The translations under genes and the position numbers were made by a program. 23,081 bases of DNA from a candidate division TA06 bacterium (GTDB taxonomy: Bacteria; Ratteibacteria; UBA8468; MWAK01), in assembly GCA_022704925.1 (NCBI GenBank), contig JAKJFK010000006.1, positions 1-23,081 on the forward strand, written 5' to 3'. Every line of letters starts with the position of its first letter. Position 1 is the first letter of the stretch. The notes under the pieces were generated by a model that had not been told where the DNA came from, ran no database searches, and saw only the letters and a list, made by a program, of their open reading frames with translations. This document shows, piece by piece, positions 6,553 to 14,566 of the stretch.

Positions 6553-8157
6553 ATGCGGCGGGTGGATTTCGAGGGAATCGCGGAGCGCGTCTTTTTCAAC
6601 AAAAAACACCTCTTCCTGGCGGCCGGGCTTCTGCTATGGCTGGCGGCGGCGCCGGCCCGGGCCGAGGTGCGCCTGCCGGCCATCTTCGGCGACAACATGG
6701 TTCTTCAGTGTGAAGAAAAAGGGGGGATTCCGGTCTGGGGTTGGGCCGATCCCGGCGAGCCGGTCACCGTCTCCTTTGGAGCGGAATCGCGTCAGACCAC
6801 CGCCGGCGCCGACGGCCGCTGGCGGCTCAAGCTGCCGCCGTTGAAGAAGTCCGGCCAGGCCGCCGAGATGGTCGTGGCCGGCAAGAACCGGATCGTTTTC
6901 AAGAATGTCCTGGTCGGCGAGGTCTGGCTCTGCTCCGGCCAGTCGAACATGGCCCATAACCTCTCCGGCATGCCCGGCCGCGACACCGAGATCGCCGAAA
7001 GCGGCTACCCGTCCCTGCGGATCTTCGTGGCGCTGGCCGGTCCCTCCCGTGAGAAGCCCCTGGAGGACCTGGAACGGCGCGACGCCGCCTACGGCTGCTG
7101 GCGCGAGTGTTCCCCCCGGCTGGGCGGCAACTTCTCGGCGGTCGCCTACTACTTTGGCCGCGCGCTGCACCGGGAACTGCAGGTGCCGGTCGGTCTGATT
7201 GTCTGCGCCCGCGGGGCCACCGCCGTCGAGGCCTGGACGCCCCAGGAAACGCTCGAGGCGACTCCGGCGGCCAAACCCTACCTGGACTGGTACCGGGAGC
7301 AGCTGGCCAGGTATCCCGAGCTCATCGTCAAGTACCAGGCGGCCCGAAAGGAGTGGCAGGCGGCCTGCGACCAGGCCCGCCAGGCGGGCCAGCCGCTGCC
7401 TAAGTATGCCGGTCCGGGCGAGCCGGTCGGGCCGGGCTACCGCCACGCGCCCGGCGGGTACTTCAACTCCCTGATTGCGCCGGTGCTTCCCTACGCGATA
7501 CGCGGGGCCATCTGGTACCAGGGCGAGTCCAACGCCGGCTTCTTCGGCGCCGGCTACGAGGAGAAGTTCCGGGCCATGATCCGCTCCTGGCGCCGCCTCT
7601 GGGCGCAGGGCGATTTTCCCTTCCTGTATGTTCAGCTGGCCCGGATCAAGAAGGATGACGGCGTCAGCCGGGATTTCCGCGAGGATGCCAGCTGGGCGCT
7701 GCTTCGCGAGGAGCAGCGGAAGTCCCTGGCCGAGCCGAAGACCGGCATGGCCGTCATCTTCGACGTCACCGACGGCGACCTCCACCCGGTGCCCAAGCAG
7801 CCGATCGGCGAACGGCTGGCCCTGGCCGCCCTGGGCGGCGTCTACGGCCGGAAGGCGGTCTATTCCGGACCCCGGGTTGATTCGGTGCGGTTCAAGGACG
7901 GCCAGGCGGTGATATCTTTCGGAGAGGTCGGCGGCGGGCTGGCCACGCTGGACGGGAAGCCGCCGCGGGGATTCGTGCTCAAGGGGGCCGACGGTAAATT
8001 CCAGGCGGCGTCGGCCCGGATCGAGGGGAAGACGGTGGTGGTCTGGAGCGAGGGCGTGGCCGCGCCTACGGCGGTCTATTACGGTTGGGAGAACATGGCC
8101 GACGGCAACCTCTGCAACCGGGAGCTCCTGCCCGCCTCGCCCTTCCGGGCGCCGTGA
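6553..8157 (+). CDS. Sialate O-acetylesterase-like SGNH hydrolase, exported
   Basis: The 534-residue protein has an N-terminal signal or anchor (KKHLFLAAGLLLWLAAAPARA). LPAIFGDNMVLQ follows, the usual opening of sialate O-acetylesterases, with a beta-sandwich of about 80 residues. The catalytic SGNH domain starts at GEVWLCSGQSNM (nucleophile Ser131) and includes AIWYQGESNA. DGDLHP near the C-terminal end supplies the Asp409/His411 pair, so the triad is complete. Known relatives remove O-acetyl groups from sialic acids or from acetylated plant polysaccharides such as xylan, so the true substrate is open. ATG 6553 is chosen over an upstream in-frame ATG at 6427 because of AAGGAG and the signal peptide. 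No gene follows it in the same direction. Confidence 0.85.
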   Translation: MRRVDFEGIAERVFFNKKHLFLAAGLLLWLAAAPARAEVRLPAIFGDNMVLQCEEKGGIPVWGWADPGEPVTVSFGAESRQTTAGADGRWRLKLPPLKKSGQAAEMVVAGKNRIVFKNVLVGEVWLCSGQSNMAHNLSGMPGRDTEIAESGYPSLRIFVALAGPSREKPLEDLERRDAAYGCWRECSPRLGGNFSAVAYYFGRALHRELQVPVGLIVCARGATAVEAWTPQETLEATPAAKPYLDWYREQLARYPELIVKYQAARKEWQAACDQARQAGQPLPKYAGPGEPVGPGYRHAPGGYFNSLIAPVLPYAIRGAIWYQGESNAGFFGAGYEEKFRAMIRSWRRLWAQGDFPFLYVQLARIKKDDGVSRDFREDASWALLREEQRKSLAEPKTGMAVIFDVTDGDLHPVPKQPIGERLALAALGGVYGRKAVYSGPRVDSVRFKDGQAVISFGEVGGGLATLDGKPPRGFVLKGADGKFQAASARIEGKTVVVWSEGVAAPTAVYYGWENMADGNLCNRELLPASPFRAP

Positions 8158-8241
8158 GGGAGGCGGCTGCGCCGGACAGCCAGGTTAAGGATTTGTTCTC
8201 GGAGTGCGGCTGTTTTACGGAATATCGGTCCGCACGGCGCG

Positions 8242-10740
8242 TCAGGGGTCTTCTAACCGGGCCTCTAATTCCGATTTGAAATTCTCGTATTCCTTCTCAC
8301 GCAACCGCTTGAAAAAGAGTTCATAACTGCTGGGCGAGAGGAATTTAAAATAGTATCTTTGTTCTTTTTGCAGCTCGTTAACTCTGTTAAAGTGGTCTCT
8401 GGAATAACGAAGTTTTGCCTTGTTTTCTTCAGAGGCGTCGCCATCCACCTTAATTTCCACCACTACGATATCGCTGCCCATCTTAATGAAGAAATCGGGA
8501 TTAAAACTTCCCTGTTTCGAATGCTCTCCTTTACGCCAGGAGTATTCGATACTGTAAAATCCCACGTCCAGAGATTTTATCCAGGCATCAACCTTGAGAG
8601 CTGTTTGCTCTTTGACCAATTCCCTGATAAATTCACGTTCGGGTTTTGAAGCGGCCAGCACCAGGTTGAGTGACGTTTTAAAATTATACTTATTATCCAC
8701 CTTGATCAGGGCGGAACGCGGAAGCGTCTCATCCCCTTCAAGTTCTTTCATCAATTTTCTATCTGCCAAAGCACCCTCATTCAAGGTGTAGTCATCCCAG
8801 AATATCGTGCTGTCACGCCGAAGTTCCCCCACACCCAGGGAATTTTTCTTTATTTCCCGGGTGTTGATCTTTGCGAGATTTCGGGCCTCGATCTCCAGGC
8901 GCAAACTCTTGGCCCCTTTTCTTCTGATCACCCCAAATGCGGCCAGAGTTTTATTGCGGTTTTCCTCGCTTACCCTGGCGGTTGTATCTTTAATGTCCTC
9001 AAGGGATTTTCTGATGATTTCTTCAATCTTTTCGCGAGGAAATTTCCGGCTGTATGCAGTTCCCGCCTCTTGATCAAAAATATACAGGTGATTGAAGACG
9101 TCCTGCGTCACCTCTTCGATGGAATAAAGCTTCAATTCAATCGGCGTTGTTTTTTCGCTCTCCTCCCCGGAGTGCGTCATGATGTATCTGGTAATCTTTT
9201 CCAAGACCTCGGCTTGACTTGAATAGTTTATATACCCCTTATCCAGGATTTTATATTGATCTTCCTGGGGGTGGTCTCCTTTTTTTTCGACCCGCCTGTA
9301 ATCAATATTGTAAATGTCGAAATGGTAATCATCCTTTTTGATAATCGGGTAAGAGTGGACGCGTTTTTCTATCTCCAGAACTTCATCCACCAGGTGCTTG
9401 ATACTGCCCGACCATTTGGCATGATTGAATACGGTTACAACGGGTTGTTCCCCACGGTAAACTTCCGGAATCCTCAACCCGCGCCCCAGAACCTGGGCAA
9501 TGAGTAGCTTTGAATTGAAGGCCTTCTCCTCGTGGGGGACGATCTGGAAGACATTCTTTACGTCCCAGCCTTCGGAGAGCATGCTTACCGAGGTGATCCA
9601 TTCAATCGGATTTTCCTGGTCATCCACCCTTTGGAGAAGGGGAATATTTCCCTTGTGCTCGTTGGCGGAGGTTACGATTAAAACCTTATTCGCCGCCCGG
9701 TTCTTACCGTCCCTTTCTTTTCTGGCGAGAAAGGCGATTAACTTTTCAGTAAGGCGTTTACAGGCGGCAATGTTTCTGGTAACCAGGATGGTGATGGGCT
9801 TAACCTCGTGGTACTTGACCGTGCCGTTCTCAACGTGATTGTCGTAAATCTTCTGGAACTTTTCGTCCTCATTTTTCGAAGAGTCCTCTGCCACGTAACG
9901 GATGGTTTTGATGAACCGTTTCTCAATGGATTCACGCAGGGAAAAACGGTGAATGACATCGGTAAAATAGTCATCCCCAATGTAGCAGGTACCTGAAAGG
10001 TTCACGATAAATTGGAATCCGTATCTGGCATCAAGCAAAAACTCCTTCCATTTTTTGAGGGCCGTATCCGAAGGGTTCATCAGGTGGTGGGCTTCATCAT
10101 TCAGGACCAGGGTCCGTTCACCTTTTCCGAGAAGACTGTCTTCGATGGCGGACTTGGTTCTTATATAGGTGGCGTGGATGTTCTCAATGCAGATATCACC
10201 TGTTTGGATGGTTCTTGAGGCGTTGACAATGCCGGGATTGGATATTTTGGAATCGGGAGGCAGCAGGTCTTTGAGTTCTCTTTTGGCGGAGAGGATCCGG
10301 AACTTCTCGGTCAAACCGGCCTCTATCGTGTTAGATGGGCAGAGAACAAGAACCCGGTCAACGGCGCCTTCGGCCAGCATGATGCGGGCAACGCCGTACA
10401 TCACATAGCTTTTACCGGTTGCCGTCGCATGGTCCAAGGAGCAGGAAAACTTGTCGGGCAATTGCAGGGCGGCGGTGAAGTCCTCAAAGGAGGAGTACTT
10501 CTCCCGGAGCTTGGGGTTGCCTTCTCGATAATTCTTCTCCGCCAGTTCCTTGAGGTTGCGATACTCTCCGCCCAAAAAGTAGCGCACCGTCTCCCGAATG
10601 GCTTCTTTCTGATACTCTCTGTCCCCGCAGAGGGCGTCCAGAAAAGGCTCGTATTTATTCGGGTCAAATCTTCCAAGATCGTAATTGGCGGATACCTTTA
10701 GGACCAGGTCCTTATTTTGAAAGATTTGACGATCGGGCAT
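8242..10740 (-). CDS. Type III-like restriction enzyme, helicase-nuclease (Res) subunit
   Basis: The 832-residue protein carries SF2 helicase motifs: ATATGKSY (Walker A, about 105-112), LNDEAHH (DEAH box, about 213-219), NLSGT (motif III) and QVLGRGLRIP (motif VI). Near the C-terminus, FNPDFFI and VVVEIK (about 747-764) form a PD-(D/E)xK nuclease signature, so both translocation and cleavage activities look intact. Type III Res proteins act with a Mod partner, move on DNA from asymmetric sites and cut about 25-27 bp away. It starts 2 nt after the mod stop and is surely co-transcribed. It is somewhat shorter than many Res proteins. Base composition is visibly more AT-rich than the genes on either side, which suggests horizontal acquisition. 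Product assignment is firm; exact subtype is not. Confidence 0.9.
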   Translation of the reverse strand: MPDRQIFQNKDLVLKVSANYDLGRFDPNKYEPFLDALCGDREYQKEAIRETVRYFLGGEYRNLKELAEKNYREGNPKLREKYSSFEDFTAALQLPDKFSCSLDHATATGKSYVMYGVARIMLAEGAVDRVLVLCPSNTIEAGLTEKFRILSAKRELKDLLPPDSKISNPGIVNASRTIQTGDICIENIHATYIRTKSAIEDSLLGKGERTLVLNDEAHHLMNPSDTALKKWKEFLLDARYGFQFIVNLSGTCYIGDDYFTDVIHRFSLRESIEKRFIKTIRYVAEDSSKNEDEKFQKIYDNHVENGTVKYHEVKPITILVTRNIAACKRLTEKLIAFLARKERDGKNRAANKVLIVTSANEHKGNIPLLQRVDDQENPIEWITSVSMLSEGWDVKNVFQIVPHEEKAFNSKLLIAQVLGRGLRIPEVYRGEQPVVTVFNHAKWSGSIKHLVDEVLEIEKRVHSYPIIKKDDYHFDIYNIDYRRVEKKGDHPQEDQYKILDKGYINYSSQAEVLEKITRYIMTHSGEESEKTTPIELKLYSIEEVTQDVFNHLYIFDQEAGTAYSRKFPREKIEEIIRKSLEDIKDTTARVSEENRNKTLAAFGVIRRKGAKSLRLEIEARNLAKINTREIKKNSLGVGELRRDSTIFWDDYTLNEGALADRKLMKELEGDETLPRSALIKVDNKYNFKTSLNLVLAASKPEREFIRELVKEQTALKVDAWIKSLDVGFYSIEYSWRKGEHSKQGSFNPDFFIKMGSDIVVVEIKVDGDASEENKAKLRYSRDHFNRVNELQKEQRYYFKFLSPSSYELFFKRLREKEYENFKSELEARLEDP

Positions 10741-10742
10741 AG

Positions 10743-12692
10743 TTATTCTCTTGCCTTGTTTTTAAAGTCGGAAATGACCTTTACTTCCCGTTTCTCATTG
10801 CCAAAGATATCGACGTAGATAATCATGATTTTACTCTTAATCTTACCCTTGGCAAAGCGCACTTTGTAACTGTCCTTCTTTAAATTTTCAGCGTAAAAGA
10901 CCTCGTCCAGGTCAAAGACCTCCCCATTAAAATCATAGTCCAGCATAACCATGGAGAGAGTTTCAAGATTCTTGAAATCAAGGGGTTTGCGGGAGATGAT
11001 TCTGCTCTCAAACCGCTCGATTTCGATGACGCATTCCCTGCCTCCCTTCCCTAATTCTAACTGTCCCTTTTTATCGTCGGTGAAGTATTGGCATTCCACC
11101 TGCGGGGTTTGGATGAAGTCGAAGCCGACCGCATCAACCGTGTCGTTGACATCCGTTTCGCTCACCGGCTGCTTGATCTTGATGAAGCCGCGGTTGTGTA
11201 TCTCCTCGATGATGGAATAGGGGATGCGCAGGATGAAGTACCTTGTCCGCCCCTTTTCGATATAATCCTCAAGGAACTGCACCGAGGCGGCCGGCGCGAT
11301 GATAAAGAAGCGCACGCCTATCCTGTCGCCCAGGTACTTGTGCAGGTCGTCAATAAAGTTTCTGTCCAAAACGGCGTCCTGATGCTTCTGGTAGTTGAAG
11401 ACCATGACGCTGTCCGCCCCAAGGTAGCCGTCTAACTCGATCTTGGAAATTTCATGCTTTTCGTTTCGGCATTGAAAGAGTTTCAAGGCAAATTCGCGGT
11501 ACTGCTCCCATGGAAGCGCCTTAATCATTCCATAATCGTAGAGGCCGGCATTGTAAATGGTGAAGGGCTTGCAGGGTTTGCCGTACTTTTTCTTGGGATT
11601 CTCGAGGTCCTTACTATCGGCGATATTCAGGAGCCGCTTCTGCATGGTGTAGATAGCCAGCTTTCCGCAGTCCACACCAATCCATCGCCTGCCCAGTTTT
11701 TCGGTTACGGCAAGGGTGGTGCCTGAACCGGCAAAGCAATCCAGGACAAGATCACCTGGATTGGAGGAGGCTTTGATGATGCGATTTAAAAGGGCTTCAG
11801 GTTTCTGAGTGGGGTAGCCCATCTTCTCAGTAGAAGTGGGGATTTGTTGGAATGACATTATATCGTCCCAAACATCTCCAATGGCTTTTCCTTTTTCCAT
11901 AACCTCGTCTAAATATCGCCTGCCTCCTCGTCCATCAAAGTATTTTCTCCCCTCCTTGTCTACTTTGTTGAACCTGTCAATGTACTCTTGTCGATGTTCA
12001 ACTGTGAGCTTGTTAAAAATGAAGTTATTTGTTTTGGAATAAAACAATAAAACGTCATGGCCCCGAATCCAATTTTCCGCTTGCGTTTTGAAACCTGATA
12101 AAACACGAGTGTCCCACACTATTTCCCGCTGGAAATATTGTTCGCCGAAAACCTCATCCAAAAGTGTTTTGATGTAATGACCTTTTTTCTCGTCCAAATG
12201 CACATATATACTCCCATCTTCACTCAACAACTCCCTCAGGAAGACGAGTCGTTTTCGCAAAAACTCCAGAAACCTTGCTCCGACAATCTTATCCTGGTAG
12301 GCCTTCTGATCCTGGCTGCCTCGGAATTCCTGCCTGGTGGCAAAGGGCGGGTCTATATAAACCAGCCTTACTCCTGGAGTTCCGTCGGCGTTCTTGAGTT
12401 CGCCGTTCTTCTTCATTTCTAAGAGCGTTTTCAACACCTGGAGGTTGTCACCGAATATGAGTGTGTTCGTCCAGTCGTTGCTGTGGCCGCCATTACGGAA
12501 AGTTTTGAATTTCTGCAATGGTACGGCCAGGGTGTCGGACAAAATATCCTCTTCCCGTGACTTTTCGGCGTAGGTTAATTCGTATTCTTTTCGGGTCTCA
12601 AAAAGGTCCGCTTTATAAGATTCCGGCAGGGGTTTGCCTTCCCGCAGAAGGGTCAAGATTCTCTCAATTTCCTGATCTGAGAGTTTGCGCAT
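10743..12692 (-). CDS. Type III-like DNA adenine methyltransferase (Mod) subunit
   Basis: With the ATG at 12692 the protein has 649 residues and begins MRKLSDQEIERILTLLREGK, typical of Mod N-termini. DPPF (about 114-117) comes before DCFAGSGTT (about 318-326) and RRWIGVD, the beta-class order of N6-adenine methyltransferases. The region between them probably includes target recognition. About 300 residues follow motif I with no motif I recognise, likely for Res binding or DNA contact. A longer GTG start at 12737 is possible, but the ATG has GAGG 8 nt upstream. The pair with res lies in AT-rich DNA between GC-rich neighbours. The recognition site cannot be predicted from sequence alone. Mod subunits methylate by themselves and, with Res, specify where restriction occurs. 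Confidence 0.9.
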   Translation of the reverse strand: MRKLSDQEIERILTLLREGKPLPESYKADLFETRKEYELTYAEKSREEDILSDTLAVPLQKFKTFRNGGHSNDWTNTLIFGDNLQVLKTLLEMKKNGELKNADGTPGVRLVYIDPPFATRQEFRGSQDQKAYQDKIVGARFLEFLRKRLVFLRELLSEDGSIYVHLDEKKGHYIKTLLDEVFGEQYFQREIVWDTRVLSGFKTQAENWIRGHDVLLFYSKTNNFIFNKLTVEHRQEYIDRFNKVDKEGRKYFDGRGGRRYLDEVMEKGKAIGDVWDDIMSFQQIPTSTEKMGYPTQKPEALLNRIIKASSNPGDLVLDCFAGSGTTLAVTEKLGRRWIGVDCGKLAIYTMQKRLLNIADSKDLENPKKKYGKPCKPFTIYNAGLYDYGMIKALPWEQYREFALKLFQCRNEKHEISKIELDGYLGADSVMVFNYQKHQDAVLDRNFIDDLHKYLGDRIGVRFFIIAPAASVQFLEDYIEKGRTRYFILRIPYSIIEEIHNRGFIKIKQPVSETDVNDTVDAVGFDFIQTPQVECQYFTDDKKGQLELGKGGRECVIEIERFESRIISRKPLDFKNLETLSMVMLDYDFNGEVFDLDEVFYAENLKKDSYKVRFAKGKIKSKIMIIYVDIFGNEKREVKVISDFKNKARE

Positions 12693-12773
12693 GACTATGA
12701 CCTCGTTTGGCGTGTTGTTGATTTTATTGAAAACCACTTTGGGAATTTCGTGGGGTCAGGGTTTTATTGGGAA

Positions 12774-12802
12774 ATCTTACCACCTGACTCGGATCAGGTC
12801 AA
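12774..12802 (-). promoter_or_regulatory. Promoter of mod-res with internal palindrome
   Basis: On the minus strand TTGACC (12797-12802), a 17-nt spacer and TAAGAT (12774-12779) form a good promoter. The spacer and the end of the -35 hold an inverted repeat, ACCTGA (12782-12787) and TCAGGT (12794-12799), separated by 6 nt. Its position suggests an operator that would block the polymerase. Confidence 0.6.
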
Positions 12803-12845
12803 GAAATGTAGAACCGGGTCTTGCATCAGCCGGGCGGGATGGATT

Positions 12846-13628
12846 TTATGGTTTTTTCTGGCTTTGGATATAATCGGCCAGATCCCTGGTGAAATCCCGG
12901 TATTTCTGAATATGGCCGGCCAGTTCCCGGGCGAGTTCCCGGTCCAGTTTTTTTAGGATGCCGTGTTCTTTTAAAGCCGCCGCCGGGTTGCTCTCCAGGA
13001 CGTGCAGTAACCCCAGGCAAAAATGCGTTTTGGCATTGCCGGGATCGGTGCTGACCGCCTGTTTGAATGCGTCCAGCGCTTGCCGGTTTCGACCGAGTTG
13101 GAAATAAGCGATTCCGATGTTGTTCCGCGCTTCGGCGTTATGCGGGTCAAGACGGAGCGCCTCCTGGAAGGCCGCGACCGCCTCCCGGTTCATATCGAAA
13201 CGGACGTAGACGTTGCCGAGCAGGGTATGGGTGTGGGTGTCTGCCGGATCGTATCTGATCGCCAGTTTCAAAGATTCGACTGCCTCCGCTGGACGATCGA
13301 GAAAGGTATAAATTCTACCGAGAGAAGCGTGGGCCGCGGCGAAATCGGGCTTGATGGCAACGACCCGTTTGAAGAATGGAAGCGCCTCCCGGTAACGGGA
13401 GAGATAAAAGTATGCCTGGCCGAGGGCGGCCTGCGTTTCGTAATTATCCGGGGCGAGGATAATCGCACACCGGAAGGCCCTGACCGCCCGGTTATAATGA
13501 CCAAGGTTGAAACAGGCGGTACCGAAATCAAGATGCGCGCGGTAGTCCCTCGGGTTGTTTTTGACCGCCAGTCGGCAGGCGTCGAGATCTTTTGACCGGG
13601 AAGCGTCGAGGGTATCTTTCGTTTCCAT
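12846..13628 (-). CDS. Tetratricopeptide-repeat (TPR) protein
   Basis: The 260-residue protein has about six consecutive 34-residue TPR units (for example YETQAALGQAYFYLSRYREA, AEARNNIGIAYFQLGRNRQA), with the usual G/A/Y/A/P spacing. The C-terminal 45 residues are charged and helical (LKKLDRELARELAGHIQKYR). It has no signal peptide or membrane span, so it is probably a cytoplasmic scaffold for protein-protein contacts. The partner is unknown. The ATG at 13628 lacks a clear Shine-Dalgarno site and sits only about 17 nt below the predicted transcription start. It lies between the restriction island and the LOG gene. Its own promoter and higher GC argue against membership in the restriction operon. 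Confidence 0.85.
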   Translation of the reverse strand: METKDTLDASRSKDLDACRLAVKNNPRDYRAHLDFGTACFNLGHYNRAVRAFRCAIILAPDNYETQAALGQAYFYLSRYREALPFFKRVVAIKPDFAAAHASLGRIYTFLDRPAEAVESLKLAIRYDPADTHTHTLLGNVYVRFDMNREAVAAFQEALRLDPHNAEARNNIGIAYFQLGRNRQALDAFKQAVSTDPGNAKTHFCLGLLHVLESNPAAALKEHGILKKLDRELARELAGHIQKYRDFTRDLADYIQSQKKP

Positions 13629-13651
13629 TTTGACGGTTTTTCCCGTTCGCT

Positions 13652-13682
13652 ATTATATTCCTGGGCAGGTGTGATCTGTCAA
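13652..13682 (-). promoter_or_regulatory. Promoter of the TPR gene
   Basis: On the minus strand a consensus TTGACA (13677-13682) and a consensus TATAAT (13652-13657) are separated by 19 nt, which is long. The rest of the 162-nt gap to the LOG gene shows nothing else I can name. Confidence 0.55.
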
Positions 13683-13790
13683 TTAAGGCGGAATATTTGT
13701 GGGCAGGCATGCGGGAGTAAGGGCGGGCGATAACGCCAGAATACGGAAAGGGTGGGAAGAGAATTGAATGAATAGCCGGCAGGGTCAGCT

Positions 13791-14447
13791 TCAGCCCTGG
13801 TCGCCGTTGGGTTTGGCCTGGAAGTTCAGGATGAACTCCAGGGCCTCCTCCGGCTCCTCGACCAGGACGAGCATGTCGTTGTCCTGGGCGGTGATGTAGT
13901 TGCCGGCCACCAGGGTCTTCTCGATCCACTCCAGCAGGCCCTTCCAGTAGTCGCGGCCGACCAGGACCAGCGGCACCCGGGGGCTGCGCCGGGTCTGGAT
14001 CAGGCAGAGGACCTCGGTCAGCTCGTCGGTGGTGCCGTAGCCGCCCGGGAAGAAGACGAAGCCGGCGGCGTACTTGATGAACATGTACTTCCGGACGAAG
14101 AAGTAGCGGAAGGAGAGCATGGTCTTGATGAAGGGGTTCGGCTTCTGTTCCATCGGCAGCTCGATGTTGAGGCCGAAGGATTGGCCGCCGGCGTCGCTGG
14201 CCCCCTTGTTGGCCGCCTCCATGATGCCGGGGCCGCCGCCGGTGATGATGGCGTAGCCCTTCTCGGCGAGCAGCCGGGCCAGCTTCTCGGCCTTCTGGTA
14301 GTAAGGGTCGTGCGCCTTGACCCGGGCCGAGCCGAAGATGCTGATGGCCTTTCCCACCCCGGCGAAGGCCTCGAAGCCGTCGACGAACTCGGCCATGATG
14401 TGGAAGACCCGCCAGGTATCGAGCGAGAGGTTGTTTTTCCGGTTCAT
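13791..14447 (-). CDS. LOG-family nucleoside-monophosphate phosphoribohydrolase
   Basis: The 218-residue protein contains both LOG/TIGR00730 signatures: GGGPGIMEAANKGA (about 70-83) and PGGYGTTDEL (about 134-143). The second holds the catalytic Glu and the phosphoribosyl-binding glycines. Family members split nucleoside 5'-monophosphates into a base and ribose 5-phosphate. In plants and some bacteria this releases cytokinins, while in most bacteria it serves purine nucleotide turnover (PpnN-like). The start ATG is preceded by CAGGAG. It is cytoplasmic and transcribed alone, divergent from the fucosidase gene. Nothing suggests a link to the glycan genes. Size and motifs fit the short bacterial form. 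Confidence 0.9.
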   Translation of the reverse strand: MNRKNNLSLDTWRVFHIMAEFVDGFEAFAGVGKAISIFGSARVKAHDPYYQKAEKLARLLAEKGYAIITGGGPGIMEAANKGASDAGGQSFGLNIELPMEQKPNPFIKTMLSFRYFFVRKYMFIKYAAGFVFFPGGYGTTDELTEVLCLIQTRRSPRVPLVLVGRDYWKGLLEWIEKTLVAGNYITAQDNDMLVLVEEPEEALEFILNFQAKPNGDQG

Positions 14448-14474
14448 TTTTCTCCTGGCTTCCGCCGGTTCCGC

Positions 14475-14503
14475 ATGTTAAAATCTTGCCAAGACCGCAT
14501 CAA
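14475..14503 (-). promoter_or_regulatory. Promoter of the LOG gene
   Basis: On the minus strand TTGATG (14498-14503), a 17-nt spacer and TAACAT (14475-14480) precede the ATG at 14447. The facing AT-rich stretch at 14510-14530 probably serves the divergent fucosidase gene, but no clean -35 is seen there. Confidence 0.5.
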
Positions 14504-14566
14504 TTATGGTCTATATATGTAATATTATAACTTGAAAGGACCCTTTTTCACAAGGAGAAAAGGCTG

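Noticed and set aside
8158-8241. Gap between the convergent esterase and res genes checked for a terminator or mobile-element end
   Set aside because: No hairpin with a T-run, no terminal repeat and no target duplication could be seen.
10743-12737. GTG at 12737 as the start of mod
   Set aside because: It lacks a Shine-Dalgarno site and adds 15 residues not typical of Mod proteins; the ATG at 12692 is better placed.
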